From Sipunculus nudus (taxonomy: Eukaryota; Annelida; Sipuncula; Golfingiida; Sipunculidae): a stretch of DNA of 64,000 nt. The stretch covers positions 50,659,370 through 50,723,369 of the forward strand of contig CM049307.1 in the NCBI GenBank assembly GCA_026874595.1, given 5' to 3'. This document shows, one piece after another, positions 1-12,996 of the stretch; position 1 is the stretch's first letter, and each line of letters opens with the position of its first letter. Position numbers and translations under genes: made by a program. Below the pieces are notes generated by a model. That model was not told the DNA's origin. It worked only from the letters and a program-made list of their open reading frames with translations, and ran no database searches.

Positions 1-394
1 TTTGAGTTACCGCACAACTCCCTCTCACCTTCCAGAGAACCATGGCCCTTCGGCCGACATTATATTTCGTACCCCCCCCCCCCCCCCAACTGAAAAGATT
101 TTCCCACGCCTATGTTAGCTATATAATTTCAGAATAAAAAAAAGAAGCATTGCCACAGTAATGTGATATTCTATATAATTTTTTTTAATGGAATATAAGA
201 TATTTACCAACATGATGTCAAGGTATTTTCTACTTACCCTAATGGCCTAAAGTTGCCTAGGCCCTGACCTTGGACACAAAATAGCGAAGCAGATGCATAA
301 CCAGGTAGATTCTTGTTAAGTACAAGTGATAGAGAGTTATAAACAGCACAAATAGAGCAATTATTGTGGGTGGCGCGGCTGGCGTCACAAGTCT
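1..394. other. No gene seen
   Basis: AT-rich DNA with a poly(C) tract at 71-87 next to GTACCCCC-type sequence that resembles hAT-like ends seen elsewhere in the window. Nothing coding was found. Confidence 0.5.
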
Positions 395-1290
395 AGCTGC
401 GTTCACACCTTCCGCACCCGCTTTCGTCATTCGTAAAATTCGAGTAAGTTAAATACTTGTACACATAGGGCATTCACACCTATCCGCTTCCGCACCCGTC
501 TCACCGTATACGCACAAATCGGTCTGGGACCGATTCAGGACGGAAGCGGACGACATCTGAGGACGGGAATCCCTACCATCACGTCATATAAATGGGGATT
601 TTCTAGAATGTACTTGTGTCTCTCCTTGATAAAAAATGCCAAAAGCGGTCGATTTCAGTATGAATGTTTCGAACTTGCGAATGAGCATAAATTCACTGCT
701 TTTCAATCGCGCTCATGAAAGCTTTAACTATTTATTGATATCATTAAAGCATTGTGTTAAGCAGATTCATATAAGTCATCAAAGGAACGGGGGCGGGCTA
801 ATTGGGAATAAAGAATATTAAGTCAATGCCTATTAAATAAATTGACTATAAGGCCCACAAAAAAATATAGCCTATCATATTAAGTACTTAAATAACAATA
901 ATTTGCTTGTATGGAGAATATGAAATATAATTAAGCATCCTTGTTGAAACAATGTTTACAGGATGACTCCGGTCATAGAGACACGGAGGTGAAATTAGTC
1001 CTATTTTAAATCACAGTTCTAAACCTCAGTTACATAAATTTGGTCAAATACGATGTTTAGAGGGTAAGCGATAATAGATAATTTATTAGATTTCGAAGCT
1101 GGGATAAAATTTCCTCATTGGATAAAGAAACATATGATTTAACAGTAATAATTTTTAAATAAAGATTATCTTGAGCCAGAAACGGATCCAGGGGAGCACC
1201 CCCCCCCCCCCCACACACACACACATACACACAGCGAGTACGGGTGCACAAAGAAAAAAAACCAAAAAACGGATAGGTGTGAACGCAGCT
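395..1290. mobile_element. Non-autonomous TIR element (896 bp)
   Basis: Perfect 16-bp inverted ends, AGCTGCGTTCACACCT at 395-410 and its complement at 1275-1290. The interior repeats the TTCACACCT/CCGCACCCG words and has a poly(C)-(CA)n tract near 1200. No transposase frame is present, so it looks like a MITE. Superfamily and target duplication are not clear. Confidence 0.65.
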
Positions 1291-1539
1291 TTAAACGACA
1301 AACTTGAGCTTGCAAAATATCAGGCTAATCGGCAAAAGCGCTTCTCGGTTTTCTTGAGTTTTGTGTGCGTTTGACCCTTAATGGAACTTTTCAAGATCAT
1401 GGTCACCCTCTGAATAAACTTAGGGTTATAACCCCAAATTAACGAGAATTTATCGGACTCGTTCCTGATTAAATGCAAAATGTGACAGAAATCATTCAAG
1501 TGGTTCGGGTTTATAAGAATACATTGCTGCTAATTAATA

Positions 1540-4500
1540 GTGATATGGAACCAGAAAACGGGCAGTCGACGAAAGACTACAGGTATCCGCCAGATCACAG
1601 AGGCATGGGTAAAGAAAGGCATTGAATTTCCCTCGCATGACATGACTCCAAATTTGTGGCATCAAAGATGCCAATTGAATTCATATATGTGCATTTTTCA
1701 CCAAAAAAAAGATCTACAGATGGCTACGAGATGCAATAAATTGTAGGTGGCCAAAGCAGTCTTGTAAACATGATATACCATTCCAACATCTATGGATATG
1801 CAAATATTCAGGTCAATACATCAAACCATTCCTGAGAAATAGACAATATATTCTACAAACAAGGGAACCATGGGTCACGGCGCTCAGCTGTTATATATAA
1901 TAAAAAAAGGCCTACAGGCCTAATGCGAACCTGTGCAAAGTTTAGGAGTATGAATGGAGGTTTATTTTTATAATTTAATATTGATCCTCTTAAGTCATGC
2001 ATATCTACCTTCGTCATTATGATTTCAGCAAAATGGACGTTTCCGACCTGCAAGTTTCAGACTAGGACATTTTAAAACCAGAATATGGGTAGTCGACAAG
2101 CGACTATGAGTATCCGCAGAAATCAGAGTGGGACGGGTGAAGTGAGGCATGGATTAAGTGGCAAGGGGAATAGAGTGAGGTGTGTTGCATATATGCATAG
2201 ATGTCTGCAGCTTAAACGTGAATGTAGGTGGCGCCACCTGTCATAAAATCAAGAAAATTGTCCAGGATGTATAAACCTGCAAAATTTCAGGTGGATAGCT
2301 TTTTGTCTGTTAACACCAAAAATTTGAAACCAGTTGTTCAAAAACTGTAGATTTTATTCATGTTTTGAAGCACCATGTCACATCAAGTTTACATCAAGCT
2401 AGTGTTATGCAGTTTGCTAGAGCTCAGCTCCCCAGCTTCAGCTCTAAGTTCCTTAAATTTAGCACACAGTTAGATGTCTCCAAAATTAATTACCATGCCA
2501 GGAATTTTATCACTAGGACTTAATTTCTTCGAAATATAAATGAAAAACTTCATTTTTCCGTTAAAAACCCATTGTTACACTGTAAGACTGCCTAATATCA
2601 AAACCACTGATCTGACTTTGATCATATAGTTGGGATTTTGGAGACATCAAATTGTTTGTCAAATTTTAGGAACTGAGAGCTGAAGCTAGGGAGCTGAGCT
2701 CTTGCAAACTGCATAACACTAGCTTGATGTAAACAAGATGTTATATGGTGCATGAAAACTTTAATAAAATCTACAGTTTTTGATCAACTGTTTTCAAATT
2801 TCAGATGTTTAGAGATGAAATGCTTATGGTAACATGCTGTGAAAATTAAATCCATAGCAGTTACAGGAAAAAAACGTGCCATGGTCAAAGTTGGGCAAAA
2901 TTTAAGGTACCAATTTTTTTATTTTTGTTAATATTTAAAAAAAAATTAAAAGATTTTGATCTAATTTTGGGTATACAATTTAATTTTGATTAATTAAAGT
3001 TATATTACTGGAAAAAAGTCCATAGCTTTAACATGTTTTGTGTTAAGTGATCAAATATCTTTCCTGATTTTTTTACAAAATGCATTATGTTTGGGCCCAT
3101 AACTTTTTTAAATTATATAATACAGACATAATTTCTGGTATGTACATAGGAACTATATAGGGGAAAATTCATGGTAAATATGAGGAAAAACAGATGAGTA
3201 GTTTGATATTAGGCAGTCCTGAAGTGTGAAAATAGGTTTTTAATAAAAAAAAATTGAGGTTTTTCCTTAATTTCTCAAAGGAATGAAGTCGCAAAGACCC
3301 AGTTTTCTGCTTGGTAGGAGATCTTGGGGACATCTAACATTATGCCGAATTTTAGGTTCCTAGGTCTTACGGTTTCAAAACGTGTCACATCTACCGACGG
3401 ACGGACGGACAGACGGAATGACGACGGACAATGGGCCACGACTATAGCTCAGATGACTTATAGTCAGCTGAGCTAAAAAAAACCGAAAAGGTAGCTGTCG
3501 CCATCTATCTGGTCTATGATGGATCTACGATATGTGAAAAAGATTTTAGGTGGCGCCACCGACTCGTGTATAAGTTGAAGGCATCCAAAATATGTGGCCA
3601 TATGAAATTTCAGGCTGATAAATTAAACCAGTCATGAGATAAATGCATGAACGTATTCTACGAATACGTGATTGCAGGTGGTGCCACTAGTCTCATGATG
3701 AAACGAGATATCTACCCAAGACGGTTAAACATGTGAACAATATGTGAAAGATATTGTAGGTGGCGCCACCGACTTGTGTATAAGATGGAGGTATCCAGAA
3801 TCTGTCGAAATGTGATATTTCAGGCCGAGACACCAAATCTCTACTGAGAAAAAGTGCATCAATATATTCTACAATAACGGAACGGCAGGTGGCGCCACGT
3901 GTTTGGACTAAAACAAAGCTATCCAAGACGGATAAACATGCAAAATTTTAAGCTGATACATCCATCAACCCCGAGATATGAGCGTTTTTCACCCAAAGCA
4001 AACAGACGGTGGAAAAACCATGCAAAAACAATTGCAAATGGCGCCACAAGTCTTGAGTACGAGATGGAGGTATCCAAGGTCTGTGGAAATGCACAATTTC
4101 AGGCAAATACGGAAAACCACTCCTGAGAAAAGGGCATCGATATATTCTACAAAAACGGGAAGGTAGGTGGCGCCACCTGTCTGTTCTACGAGAAAACCCC
4201 CAAAGATGGATAGACATGCCAATTTTCAGACCAGTACATTGAACCACTCCTGAGAAATGAGTGATTTTCACCAAGAGCAAACGTAAAGATGGATGCCTCA
4301 CAAACACTATCACAAAAGGCGCCACCTGTCTTAAGTATGAGATGGAGTTATCCAAGGTCTATGGACATGCACAATTTTAGCCCGTTACATTGAACCAATC
4401 ACAAAAACGAACAGATGGCCAACGCACGGATGGACGCCACGCAAAAATGATTGTAGGTGGCGCCACCAGTCTTGAGTAAGAGATGGAGGTATCCAAGATC

Positions 4501-4930
4501 TATGGACATAAACAATTTCAGTCCAATACATTGAACCACTACTGAGATATGGGTTGTTATCCCTAAGACACCCATATTTTCGAAAAAAGATCCGTCCAAA
4601 GGTCTCAAAGGGGTTCTCCGGAAACGAAAGAGGCGGCAGAATTTGCGTGAAAGCATAATACCCACAAAACACTTTTTGGCGGATACAATTAAAACTGGGC
4701 AAAATAAACTATTGCAGTGGCGCCATCAGTCTTACATACGAGATAAAGCGCTATCCGAACAAGCTGTACGGACGTGCAAACGTTCAGGTTAATATATCTA
4801 ACAATATCTGACGTGTGATTTTTAAACAGAAAAGACATGCACACGTTTGGACGCCTAGTAAACAAAGTATTGTAGGTGGTGCCACCTGTTTTGTGAACAA
4901 AATAAAACCATCCATGATCTATGCTAGGGA
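1540..4930 (+). repeat. Degenerate tandem array with GGTGGCGCCACC palindromes
   Basis: Units of roughly 130-150 bp each carry GGTGGCGCCACC or a near variant (about 2229, 3550, 3760, 3890, 4040, 4168, 4320, 4456, 4720, 4877). Shared words are a GAGATATGAG-like motif and ATGGAGGTATCCA. Headers containing GTCGACAAGCGACTA occur at 2090 and, more diverged, at 1565. A terminal motif GGCGGATACAAT lies at about 4678. The same header, core and tail recur in intron 1 of ACO2, so this is a dispersed element with a tandem core, similar in plan to bivalve pearl or Helentron-type repeats. It is interrupted by a foldback repeat (2320-3478). Confidence 0.65.
2320..3478 (+). repeat. Foldback repeat copy A with terminal hairpin
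   Basis: The arms at about 2337-2480 and 2635-2795 are inverted copies of each other (both contain the CTGAGCTC...GCAAACTGCATAAC block in opposite sense). A direct segment follows and ends in GACGGACG-rich sequence and the dyad TAGCTCAG...CTGAGCTA (3444-3474). The right part is repeated closely at 52078-52750. Non-coding. Confidence 0.7.
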
Positions 4931-5774
4931 CATGCATAATTCACGCGGAAACGCGGGGATTTCCGCGCTCTGAAAGAAATGCACATGAAAAAAGCTTTTC
5001 CGTGTGCGCGGAAACGAGGATGGACTAGTCTTGACCAATTTTCTTATGACAGACTCCCTGGATTTTCCTTTTTTCTGCTGTACCATGAACCCATTAACTG
5101 TGTTGACACCTGATGTACTGTAATATGATATACCGATGTTTGTGTTTTTCTTTTCAAGTAGAGAAGCAACTCCGTATAATTTGGCGCGGTTACAAGTAGA
5201 CTGCATTTCCTATATCATGTCCTTGAAGAAGACTCCCAAAGTTTCACATGCGTGCTTGGAAAAGGAATTATGATTTACACCGGTGCGAAAAATTCCGCTG
5301 GCTAAAAGAAAAAATCTGCTCACGTTTATGCATGCATGGAAAAGCATATATGTGATTTACAATCGCGTGGTATTTCCACGTGCATGGAAATGGAGCATAA
5401 TAGGCTACATCCAATTACTCTTTGCCTTCCCTTTATGTTCCCTGATAGTCCAATGCACAGTGTGACTCTCTGCACGTTTATGTAGGTTTCATTTGCTTGG
5501 TTAATTTGCTAGGGTTTAAAGGAAAATAAGGAATGTCATTGAAGCTGATTGATCTCTTTGTTATTGAACACTACTAGGATATGAATCGTAACAATACTGG
5601 AGATTTTTGCAATACCTTACCTGATATTAATCATACGATATTTTTATCTCGAGTTTCTCCGATGAAATATCAGAGAGGACCATGCATGGAATCTCTTTTG
5701 GACAACCCCATGAACCCCGGATCGTTAAATTCTCTCAGTGGCGTCTTTCATTTAGTCAAGTCAACGAATGACTA
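4931..5774. other. No gene seen; short dyad-rich stretch
   Basis: Contains repeated GCGGAAAC/TTTCCGC dyads at 4940-5025 and GCATGGAAA words at 5240-5400. No credible exon was found. Confidence 0.45.
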
Positions 5775-7699
5775 AGGTTGGACAAAAATGTTATCAAAGG
5801 TTTCTCACCTGAAATGGTTTTATTTATGGTGTCTTAGTTCACAAATAAAACCCCACCCGATTCCACCCATGGCAAAGTGTCATTTTCACCCCAAATCCAA
5901 GATGGCCGCCATTATAAGGGGTGAAATATTTTAATGGCTATAATTCCATAACTAACAGACATAGAAACACATTAAAGGTGTCATTTCCAACTAATAATGG
6001 GATGCCTGTTCATTTGGTGACACTTCTGATGTCATAAATCGTACACGTCCGGTATTAGGTCAAGGTCAATGTCAAACTTCGAAGAAAAAAACCCTAAATA
6101 TACATGATATGGCATTTTTTTCAACCAAATATTTTAAAAATATATCTCAAGTAATATTTCCATATGATATTAGGCTGCCCATACATTTGCTGATACTTCT
6201 TAGGTAATGAAAGATACATATCTTGCATTAAGGTCAAGGCCAATGTCATACTTCCAAGAGATAAAGCAAAAGTCGCCATGATATAACATGTTTCTGTAAG
6301 AAGAGGCATTGGAATGCATTTAAGTTGTCAATTCTAACTAACTTAATAATGCTCATGCGTTTGGTGGCACTTCTGAGGTCTAAAAATCCATATATAATGT
6401 ATCAAGGTCATGGTTAAAGTCAAATCTGGAAGAAAAAACAACACTTGTAATGGTATGGTACTTTTCCCAACGTGTTACAGAAACAAACTGAAGCGCGTCG
6501 TAAAGTTATTTCATGGCAATGGACCGGAGCCGTGGATTTTGTTACCATCTACACATTTTTCCTGCTTTAGAATGATACAGCGCACTGTTGAATAACAAAT
6601 AATTCATTTCCATACTGCGAGACTATTTTATAAATGGTCTACTACTCATCTGCAAAGAATTTATTGATTAATTAATGAGAATTCCTGCTGAAAATGGCTT
6701 ATGAATAAATGACGTGTATACACGTGCTTGGCACTGGGGGAATCATAATAAATGACGACTATACACGTCATTTGCAGCGAATGTGTTAAGTGTAATTTCC
6801 ACTTGACTTTAGGATGCTGAGGATGCCCATTCATTTGATAATACATCAAGGTCATAAAAGGTGCCTATCGAGCAAAAAGGTCAAGGTCAAAGCCAAACTT
6901 AGATGAGAAATATTAACAACCGCCATTATATAGCATGAGTTTGCAGTAAAGTGACATAGAAACACATATAAAGGGTCATTTTCATATAATTTTAAAATGC
7001 ACATATTCAATTGGTTATAGTTTTAAGGCCAGGAAGGGTTCATTTCATGCATTAAGGTCAAAGACATGTTTTTGAATTAAAGCAACCTATAAAACATTCA
7101 AAGGGTCATTTCCATCTAACTTCAGAGTGGACTCCCATGTGGTGATAGTTCTGAGGCCAGAAAGTTATAGGTTCCTATCATGCATTATGATCAAGGTCAA
7201 GTTCTAAAGAAAACAGTCAAAGGAAATGACAAAGAAACATTCAAAGTGTTTCCATCTAAATTTAGAATGGACTTTCGTATGGTGAGATACTTCTGAGGCC
7301 AGGAAAGGTTCATATCATGCATTAAGGTTTAGGTCATGTTCTTAAGAAAACATTAGAACTGTCGATAATGTGACATGTTTTTGCAAGAAAATGACATAGA
7401 AAAACATTAAGGGCATCACTTCCCGCTAACAATAGAGTTCCAACTCATTTGGTGATATTGCTTAGGCAATAATTTGAACATATCATGCATTAGGTTCCAG
7501 GTTAATATCAAATTTGGAAGGGGAAATAAGCCAAACTCCGTATGAAATGATACATTTTGGGGAAAAAATGACACTAAGAGATGTAGGTATAGGCCTGTAT
7601 CTTGTCACTGTGACTGTTTTGATTATGTCCAATCATCGTAAACGAAAACAAATTTCACATGCGCAAGTTATATTACGTTTGAAAGACAGTTTAATATGA

Positions 7700-9389
7700 A
7701 TCTATCTTACCATATATATGCATAATTCATGTACATTCCATGAAGTTGGGAACCATCAGCATTATCTTCTTCAAGCGTATCCCTACTCTTAGTTTGTGTT
7801 ACATTCTTGCAAGCAATTTCTTAGCATTAGCCACTTACTGTTTTACACAGTAGTTCAAGTTCCCCCTACAGTTGCACTTTACTATTTTGATATGTTCAGG
7901 TGCTGCTGGTTGTGTAACCCTGATAGGCAAAATAACAATGGGAGATAATTTCAAACCCCACACCTCAGGAGGATGTTATTGTCACAGAATGCTTGGACCT
8001 GATGATATTTGCTAGGAGATCCAGGGGAGGGACCTAGATAACATCTGTCAGGATAAGCCACTGATGGATATCCATCTGAATTCTTACCCTTGATGCATTC
8101 TTGACAGGGTTAAAACAAGAGTCATTGTCAAGGGTAGATTCTGATAGGTATCATTGATATGCTTTGCAGAAGAGAAAGTAAAAGTAAATATTTCTGATGA
8201 GCATGCAGAAGGAAATACAGAATGCAAAATCCGCATGACAGCGTACATAACTTTTATTTCTGTTACTAAAAGACCAACATCTGTTGATGCAGAGGTTGCT
8301 GATGCATTTGTCACACAGAATGATTCCACAGGTAAGACGATGTAGTTTAAACCTGCTTATGATAACATCAAAACGAACAATTTGTGTGACTACATGGAAG
8401 AGTAGTTAGATTTTGACCTCACGAAATGACTACTCCGTCTGCATTCTTACGGTAGATGCGATACCACCTGAAGCCCAGGTGGCATTGACAAAGGTCAGAC
8501 TTCCATAGTCATCTCATGCATTATCAGGCCTAAGAATCGTGATGCACATTTTTTTTGGTGAAAGTCGAAGAACATTACCTGTAGAAGTTGACACTCTGAG
8601 TTTTTGTGTTAATGGCAGTGGAAAAACATACCCTGTAGAAGTTGAGACTCTGGGTTAAAACCTTGCAACTCAGATGTTGGGTTTGGTGGTTTCCCTATAC
8701 CATAGGTAGAGCTTCCTCGATCTATATGCTTGCAATTCTAATATTTTTGGGTAATTTGGATACATGAAGTAAGCAGCTGGCTTTTTTGTGCATACTGTGT
8801 CTTTGAGGGGGTATCACATCCACTTAGGACATAAATTAGATGTAAATTAATTTTGTGGAGGCTTCTTCAGTACAGTTATACAAACTGACTGTTTTGCTGT
8901 TACCATGAATAGGTTAAAACTATTACCTGCGATGTCAGCATGGTGTGTGTAATTTAAATACATCCGTACAATCTGCAAGAAATTTTTGGAACTTTAGCCG
9001 AGAAATACGCCGTCCTACAGATTTAGCTGTCGGCATTTCCTTCTACATACTCAACAGAGATATTTGTTTGACCATCTTTTATTCAAAGGATCTCGCGCAA
9101 CCTGTCAGAATCAGCCGCTAATTTAAACGCTGGGGTTTAACCTTGTCATGTATGCTTCGGGGGAACAGTTTCCATCTTCAATTTGTCCTTTGTCTATCAG
9201 GGTTTAACAACAAGCAGCACCTGAATATTTCGAAATAATTAAGTGTAACTGTAGGGGTTACGTGATAAAATAAACATGTACTTATATCTAGGGAGGAGCT
9301 GATATACTTAACCAGTACGTTACCAATGAACAGCAATTGCTTCCATGAAATGAACACAAACTGAGAGCAGAGATACGGATAATGATAAT
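7700..9389. other. Core of the palindromic element; no certain gene
   Basis: Apart from one weak exon-like segment (8170-8331) this stretch holds only local structure: a dyad TTACCCTTGA...TCAAGGGTA near 8088-8134 and a direct repeat with CCTGTAGAAGTTGA at 8578-8660. Confidence 0.4.
8170..8331 (+). CDS. Exon-like segment, unidentified
   Basis: 162 nt open in one frame, preceded by TATGCTTTGCAG and followed by a good donor (ACAG|GTAAGAC). The encoded segment has mixed, protein-like composition (KVKVNISDEHAEG, KIRMTAYITFISVTKRP). No family is recognised and no neighbouring exon in matching phase was found. It could be a captured fragment inside the mobile element or chance. Confidence 0.25.
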
Positions 9390-11249
9390 TACACTGAAAA
9401 CCAAAAATGTGTTTGGGAACACATTTAAATGTGTACGAGACTTGTATCTGAGATGAGGCATTAAAATGTGTACAGAAACACATCAATGTGTATGATAAAT
9501 TTAATGTGTTTTGTAACACATCATAGATGTGTTTGGGAACACATATAAATGTGTTTCGGAACACACATAGACGTGTTTCGGAACACACACGTGTTTGGAA
9601 ACACATAGAGATGTGTTAGAGAGTTGTATCTGGGACGAGGCATTAAATGTGTACGGAAACACAGTAAATGTGTATGATAATATAAATGTGTTCTGAAACG
9701 CATTTGATGTGTTCTGAATGTGCTAAAAGTGTTCTGCAAAAGTTCCAAATACATGTAGCTTGCCTGGTCTTGAGACTGGAATAAGTAAGGAATAAAAGTA
9801 TCTAATCCATATAATTCAGCTGTATATTCACCTGTAACACAGAAAACAAATAACAAAAGCAGTTACACAAATTTGAACCATTTATCATAATATTTTCACC
9901 GTATATTTATTCAGTTTATGAAAAAAATATATTATAGTCCTTGTCCTTATTGAATACAGAGACACAGGTCTCTAATGATGTTTTTCTGTAGTATGCAGGC
10001 CAAGTATCTGAGAAAAACACCCCAGATTATAACTAAACCAAGTGATGCACATACTATAATATACAGAAATGGGGTATATATGTAGAGTGCAAGTTGCCGA
10101 AATGTCATAATATATGATAAATATAAGTTCAATGAGTCTGGAGTAATTGTGCATTCATCTATGATGTAGCTCTCTTAACTGGATCACCAGCAGTCTTGAG
10201 ACAGCCTCATTTCGCTCCTCTTCTTGAAGAGCATAAAGACTTGGGTGGGCTTAAGTCCTATAAAATAAGAAAACGAACGTATAAGAAATTAAAAAAACAA
10301 ACAGGCATGAAACATTGTGCAGTTGTATATTAGCATTTACTACTCGGGTGGGGAGGGGGGGGGGGGGCATATATGTAGCTAAGTCACCAACATAACAAGA
10401 GTGTGGCTGTATAAAAGCACGCTGCGACTGTGACAACCTTATAGGGTTACAAACCTGACCCTGTTCTACAACAAGCTGCCTGCTGTCTTATCAGCAGTTG
10501 TTATATGTGCCCTGTACTGAGCGCAGCTTCATGAACTTTGTGCATGGCCCTGCATGCATACACATGCATATACAGTGAACAGTTGGAATTATATAATAAT
10601 AACGTCTTTGGTAATGTTAAGTTGTTAAGTACGACAAAAATATGTTATATACATGTATAATTATTATATTAATATAAATCTCCTTGCACATTCCTTGTAA
10701 ACTGCATGACTGTATACATATTATTTAAGGGGCAATGTCGCAGTCAGGCAGGCATGCAATGCAGGCATCATCATCTAAATCTGGATAATTAACACTCAGT
10801 TCTCTTACTGACTGTACATATAATTAAGACATTCCACATATAGCCGATTTTGAAAAAAACAATACATTCTTAACTTACCTCAGACCTTGCAGCATGTACT
10901 CTGCCAGTTATGTCTGCTGAGATGATGGGCCACCCGAACAAAGACCAGACTGTTTTTGAATTTGGCGGTTATGTATCACGTGACAACCAACTCCCTCTCG
11001 GGGAAAGGCGCATACACATTACATGTGTTTTGAAACACATACTCAAACACAGTAGATGTGTTCCCAAACACATTTCCAAACACATTTTGGAAAACAGATG
11101 TGTTTGAGCGGAATAATGCGTTTTGTAACACAGTGAGTGTGTTCTGACTAAACGAAACACATTTATTGCCTCATACACAGCAAAATTTGATGTTTGAGTT
11201 CCGGAACGCGCTAAATGTGTTCCCGTACACATTTTTGATTTTCAGTGTA
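9390..11249. mobile_element. Nested Tc1/mariner-like TIR element with palindromic subterminal repeats
   Basis: Ends are TACACTGAAAA (9390-9400) and TTTTCAGTGTA (11239-11249), consistent with TA target duplication and CACTGAAAA termini. Inside each end lie many copies of ACACAT-type palindromes such as GTGTTTCGGAACACA (9410-9735 and 11013-11225). No transposase is visible. The interior has exon-like fragments on the minus strand (see findings). Confidence 0.65.
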
Positions 11250-12425
11250 TGATTGTGATCATGATGATGAAGATGATTGCATTCTAAATGATGAATAGGT
11301 TCATGGGTTATAGATATACATGTATGATATGAACTGGATTCACATCAAATTATTAATCACGTGTATTGTAACAAGCACATATCAAGTTTCTTTTCAATAA
11401 TTGGTGCCATGTTAATAAAATCATGGGTATGGGCATTTTCCTATCAAGTTTTTCATTTGCCTTGACCTAGATGCATGGTATTTACATTTTCTGACCACAG
11501 GGGAACCACCGAATCAATGGGCATTCTAATATTAGCTAGAAGTTACACCTTATATGTCACTTTGTTGCAAAAACATGCCATATCTTGAGCAGTACTGGTG
11601 TTTTTCAATCAAACCTGACCTTGACCTTGATGCGTGATACGGACCTTTCCTGGCCTAAAACTATCACAAAAAGAATAATCTAAATTTAGACGGAAATGAC
11701 CCTTTGAATGTGCTTCTATGTTACGTTCTTATAAAACACATGCTATATGATAACGATTACTTTTTTCTTCCAACTTTGAATTTGACTTTGACCTCCATGT
11801 ATGGTATGTACCTTTCTTGACCTTAGAAGTATCGTACCACCAAATTCATGAGAATTACACAGTTAGTTAGAATTGACAACTTAAAATGCATTCCTATGTA
11901 ATTTTCTTACAAACACATTCCATCTCATGACGATTGTTGCTTTATCTCTTCCAAGTTTGACCTTGACCTTACAGCATTATATATATATCATATTGACCTC
12001 AGATGTATCACAGAATGAATGGGCAGCCTAATATCAAATTGAAATAATACTTGAGATAAGTTTTTATAACATTTGGTTAAATAAATGCCATATCATGGCG
12101 AGTTTGGCCTTTTTTCTGCCAAATTTAATCCTGACCTTGACCATTATACGCAAATATAACTTTTATGACCTCAGAAGTGTCATCAAATGAACAGGCATAC
12201 TAATATTAGTTGGAAATGACATCTTAAATGAGTTTCTGTGTAAGTTAGTTATGGAATTATGGCTATTCATATATTTTATCCCTTATAATGGCGGCCATCT
12301 AGGATTTGAGGTGAAAATGACACTTTGCCATGGGTGGAATCGGGTGGGGTTCTAATTGTGCACTAAGACACCATATATGAATCCATTTCAGGTGAGAAAC
12401 CTTTGATAACATTTTTGTCCAACCT

Positions 12426-12996
12426 CCATTGATAAAAATCGTTCATTGACTAAGACTAATTCCCACTCATTCCTTCATATCCAGTCCACATAGCAGCAAA
12501 GGCTTAGCCAATTTACCAATCGATAGAAGCACTTGTGCACTCCAACCGGGCATAGATATACACGTATAAACATGATTATTTCCCACACTGACATAAAGAC
12601 AAGTGGTTCCCCTTTAACTGATCCCATGGATGGAAAGGTTAATTTCCAAATTTGTAAGAAAAATTAGGTGTAAAGGTAGCAGATAAGGGTAATAGGTCTG
12701 TACCAAACAAAAGCTTTCATATTCAGTCAAACCAATTTTCAACACAACCCAGCTGTCCTTTCTTTAAATAACTATTTTGCTTGATTTTCACCCAAAATAG
12801 ATAACAGGTCAAGGTCGTTTTCATGCAGAATAGTTTTCATGCTCTCACCCATATATATGAACATAGTAATTTAAAAGAAATGGGATCAGTGAAATACAGA
12901 AGGCATAATGCCATTTTGTGCATAAAACAAAAGGGGTCGTTTCACATTTTTGATTGTAATGGGGGAACAAATAACACAACCACCTATATGACATGA
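12426..12996. other. Spacer between the palindromic element and ACO2; nothing recognised
   Basis: AT-rich, no exon or repeat recognised beyond scattered short words. ACO2 transcripts using the distal polyadenylation signal would end at its right edge. Confidence 0.4.

Larger units (their letters stand above)
5775..12425. mobile_element. Large palindromic (foldback-like) element, 6.65 kb
   Basis: The ends are inverted copies beginning AGGTTGGACAAAAATG (5775 forward, 12425 reverse). The left arm extends to about 7515 and the right arm to about 11440. Both arms are built of degenerate units of about 170-230 bp containing AAGGTCAAGGTCA, CATGATATAACATG, GACATAGAAACACAT and GTCATTTCCAACTAA words. 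This plan (long inverted repeats made of tandem units) is like foldback elements. No transposase is visible in the core. A second TIR element (9390-11249) is nested inside. No clear target duplication was found. Confidence 0.7.

Noticed and set aside
1540-4930. CRISPR-like array
   Set aside because: Repeats are long, degenerate and eukaryotic in context, with no uniform spacers or cas genes.
9178-9606. Cys-rich protein in the palindromic repeats
   Set aside because: The cysteines and threonines come from repeated ACACAT/TGTGTT words of the TIR element's subterminal repeats.
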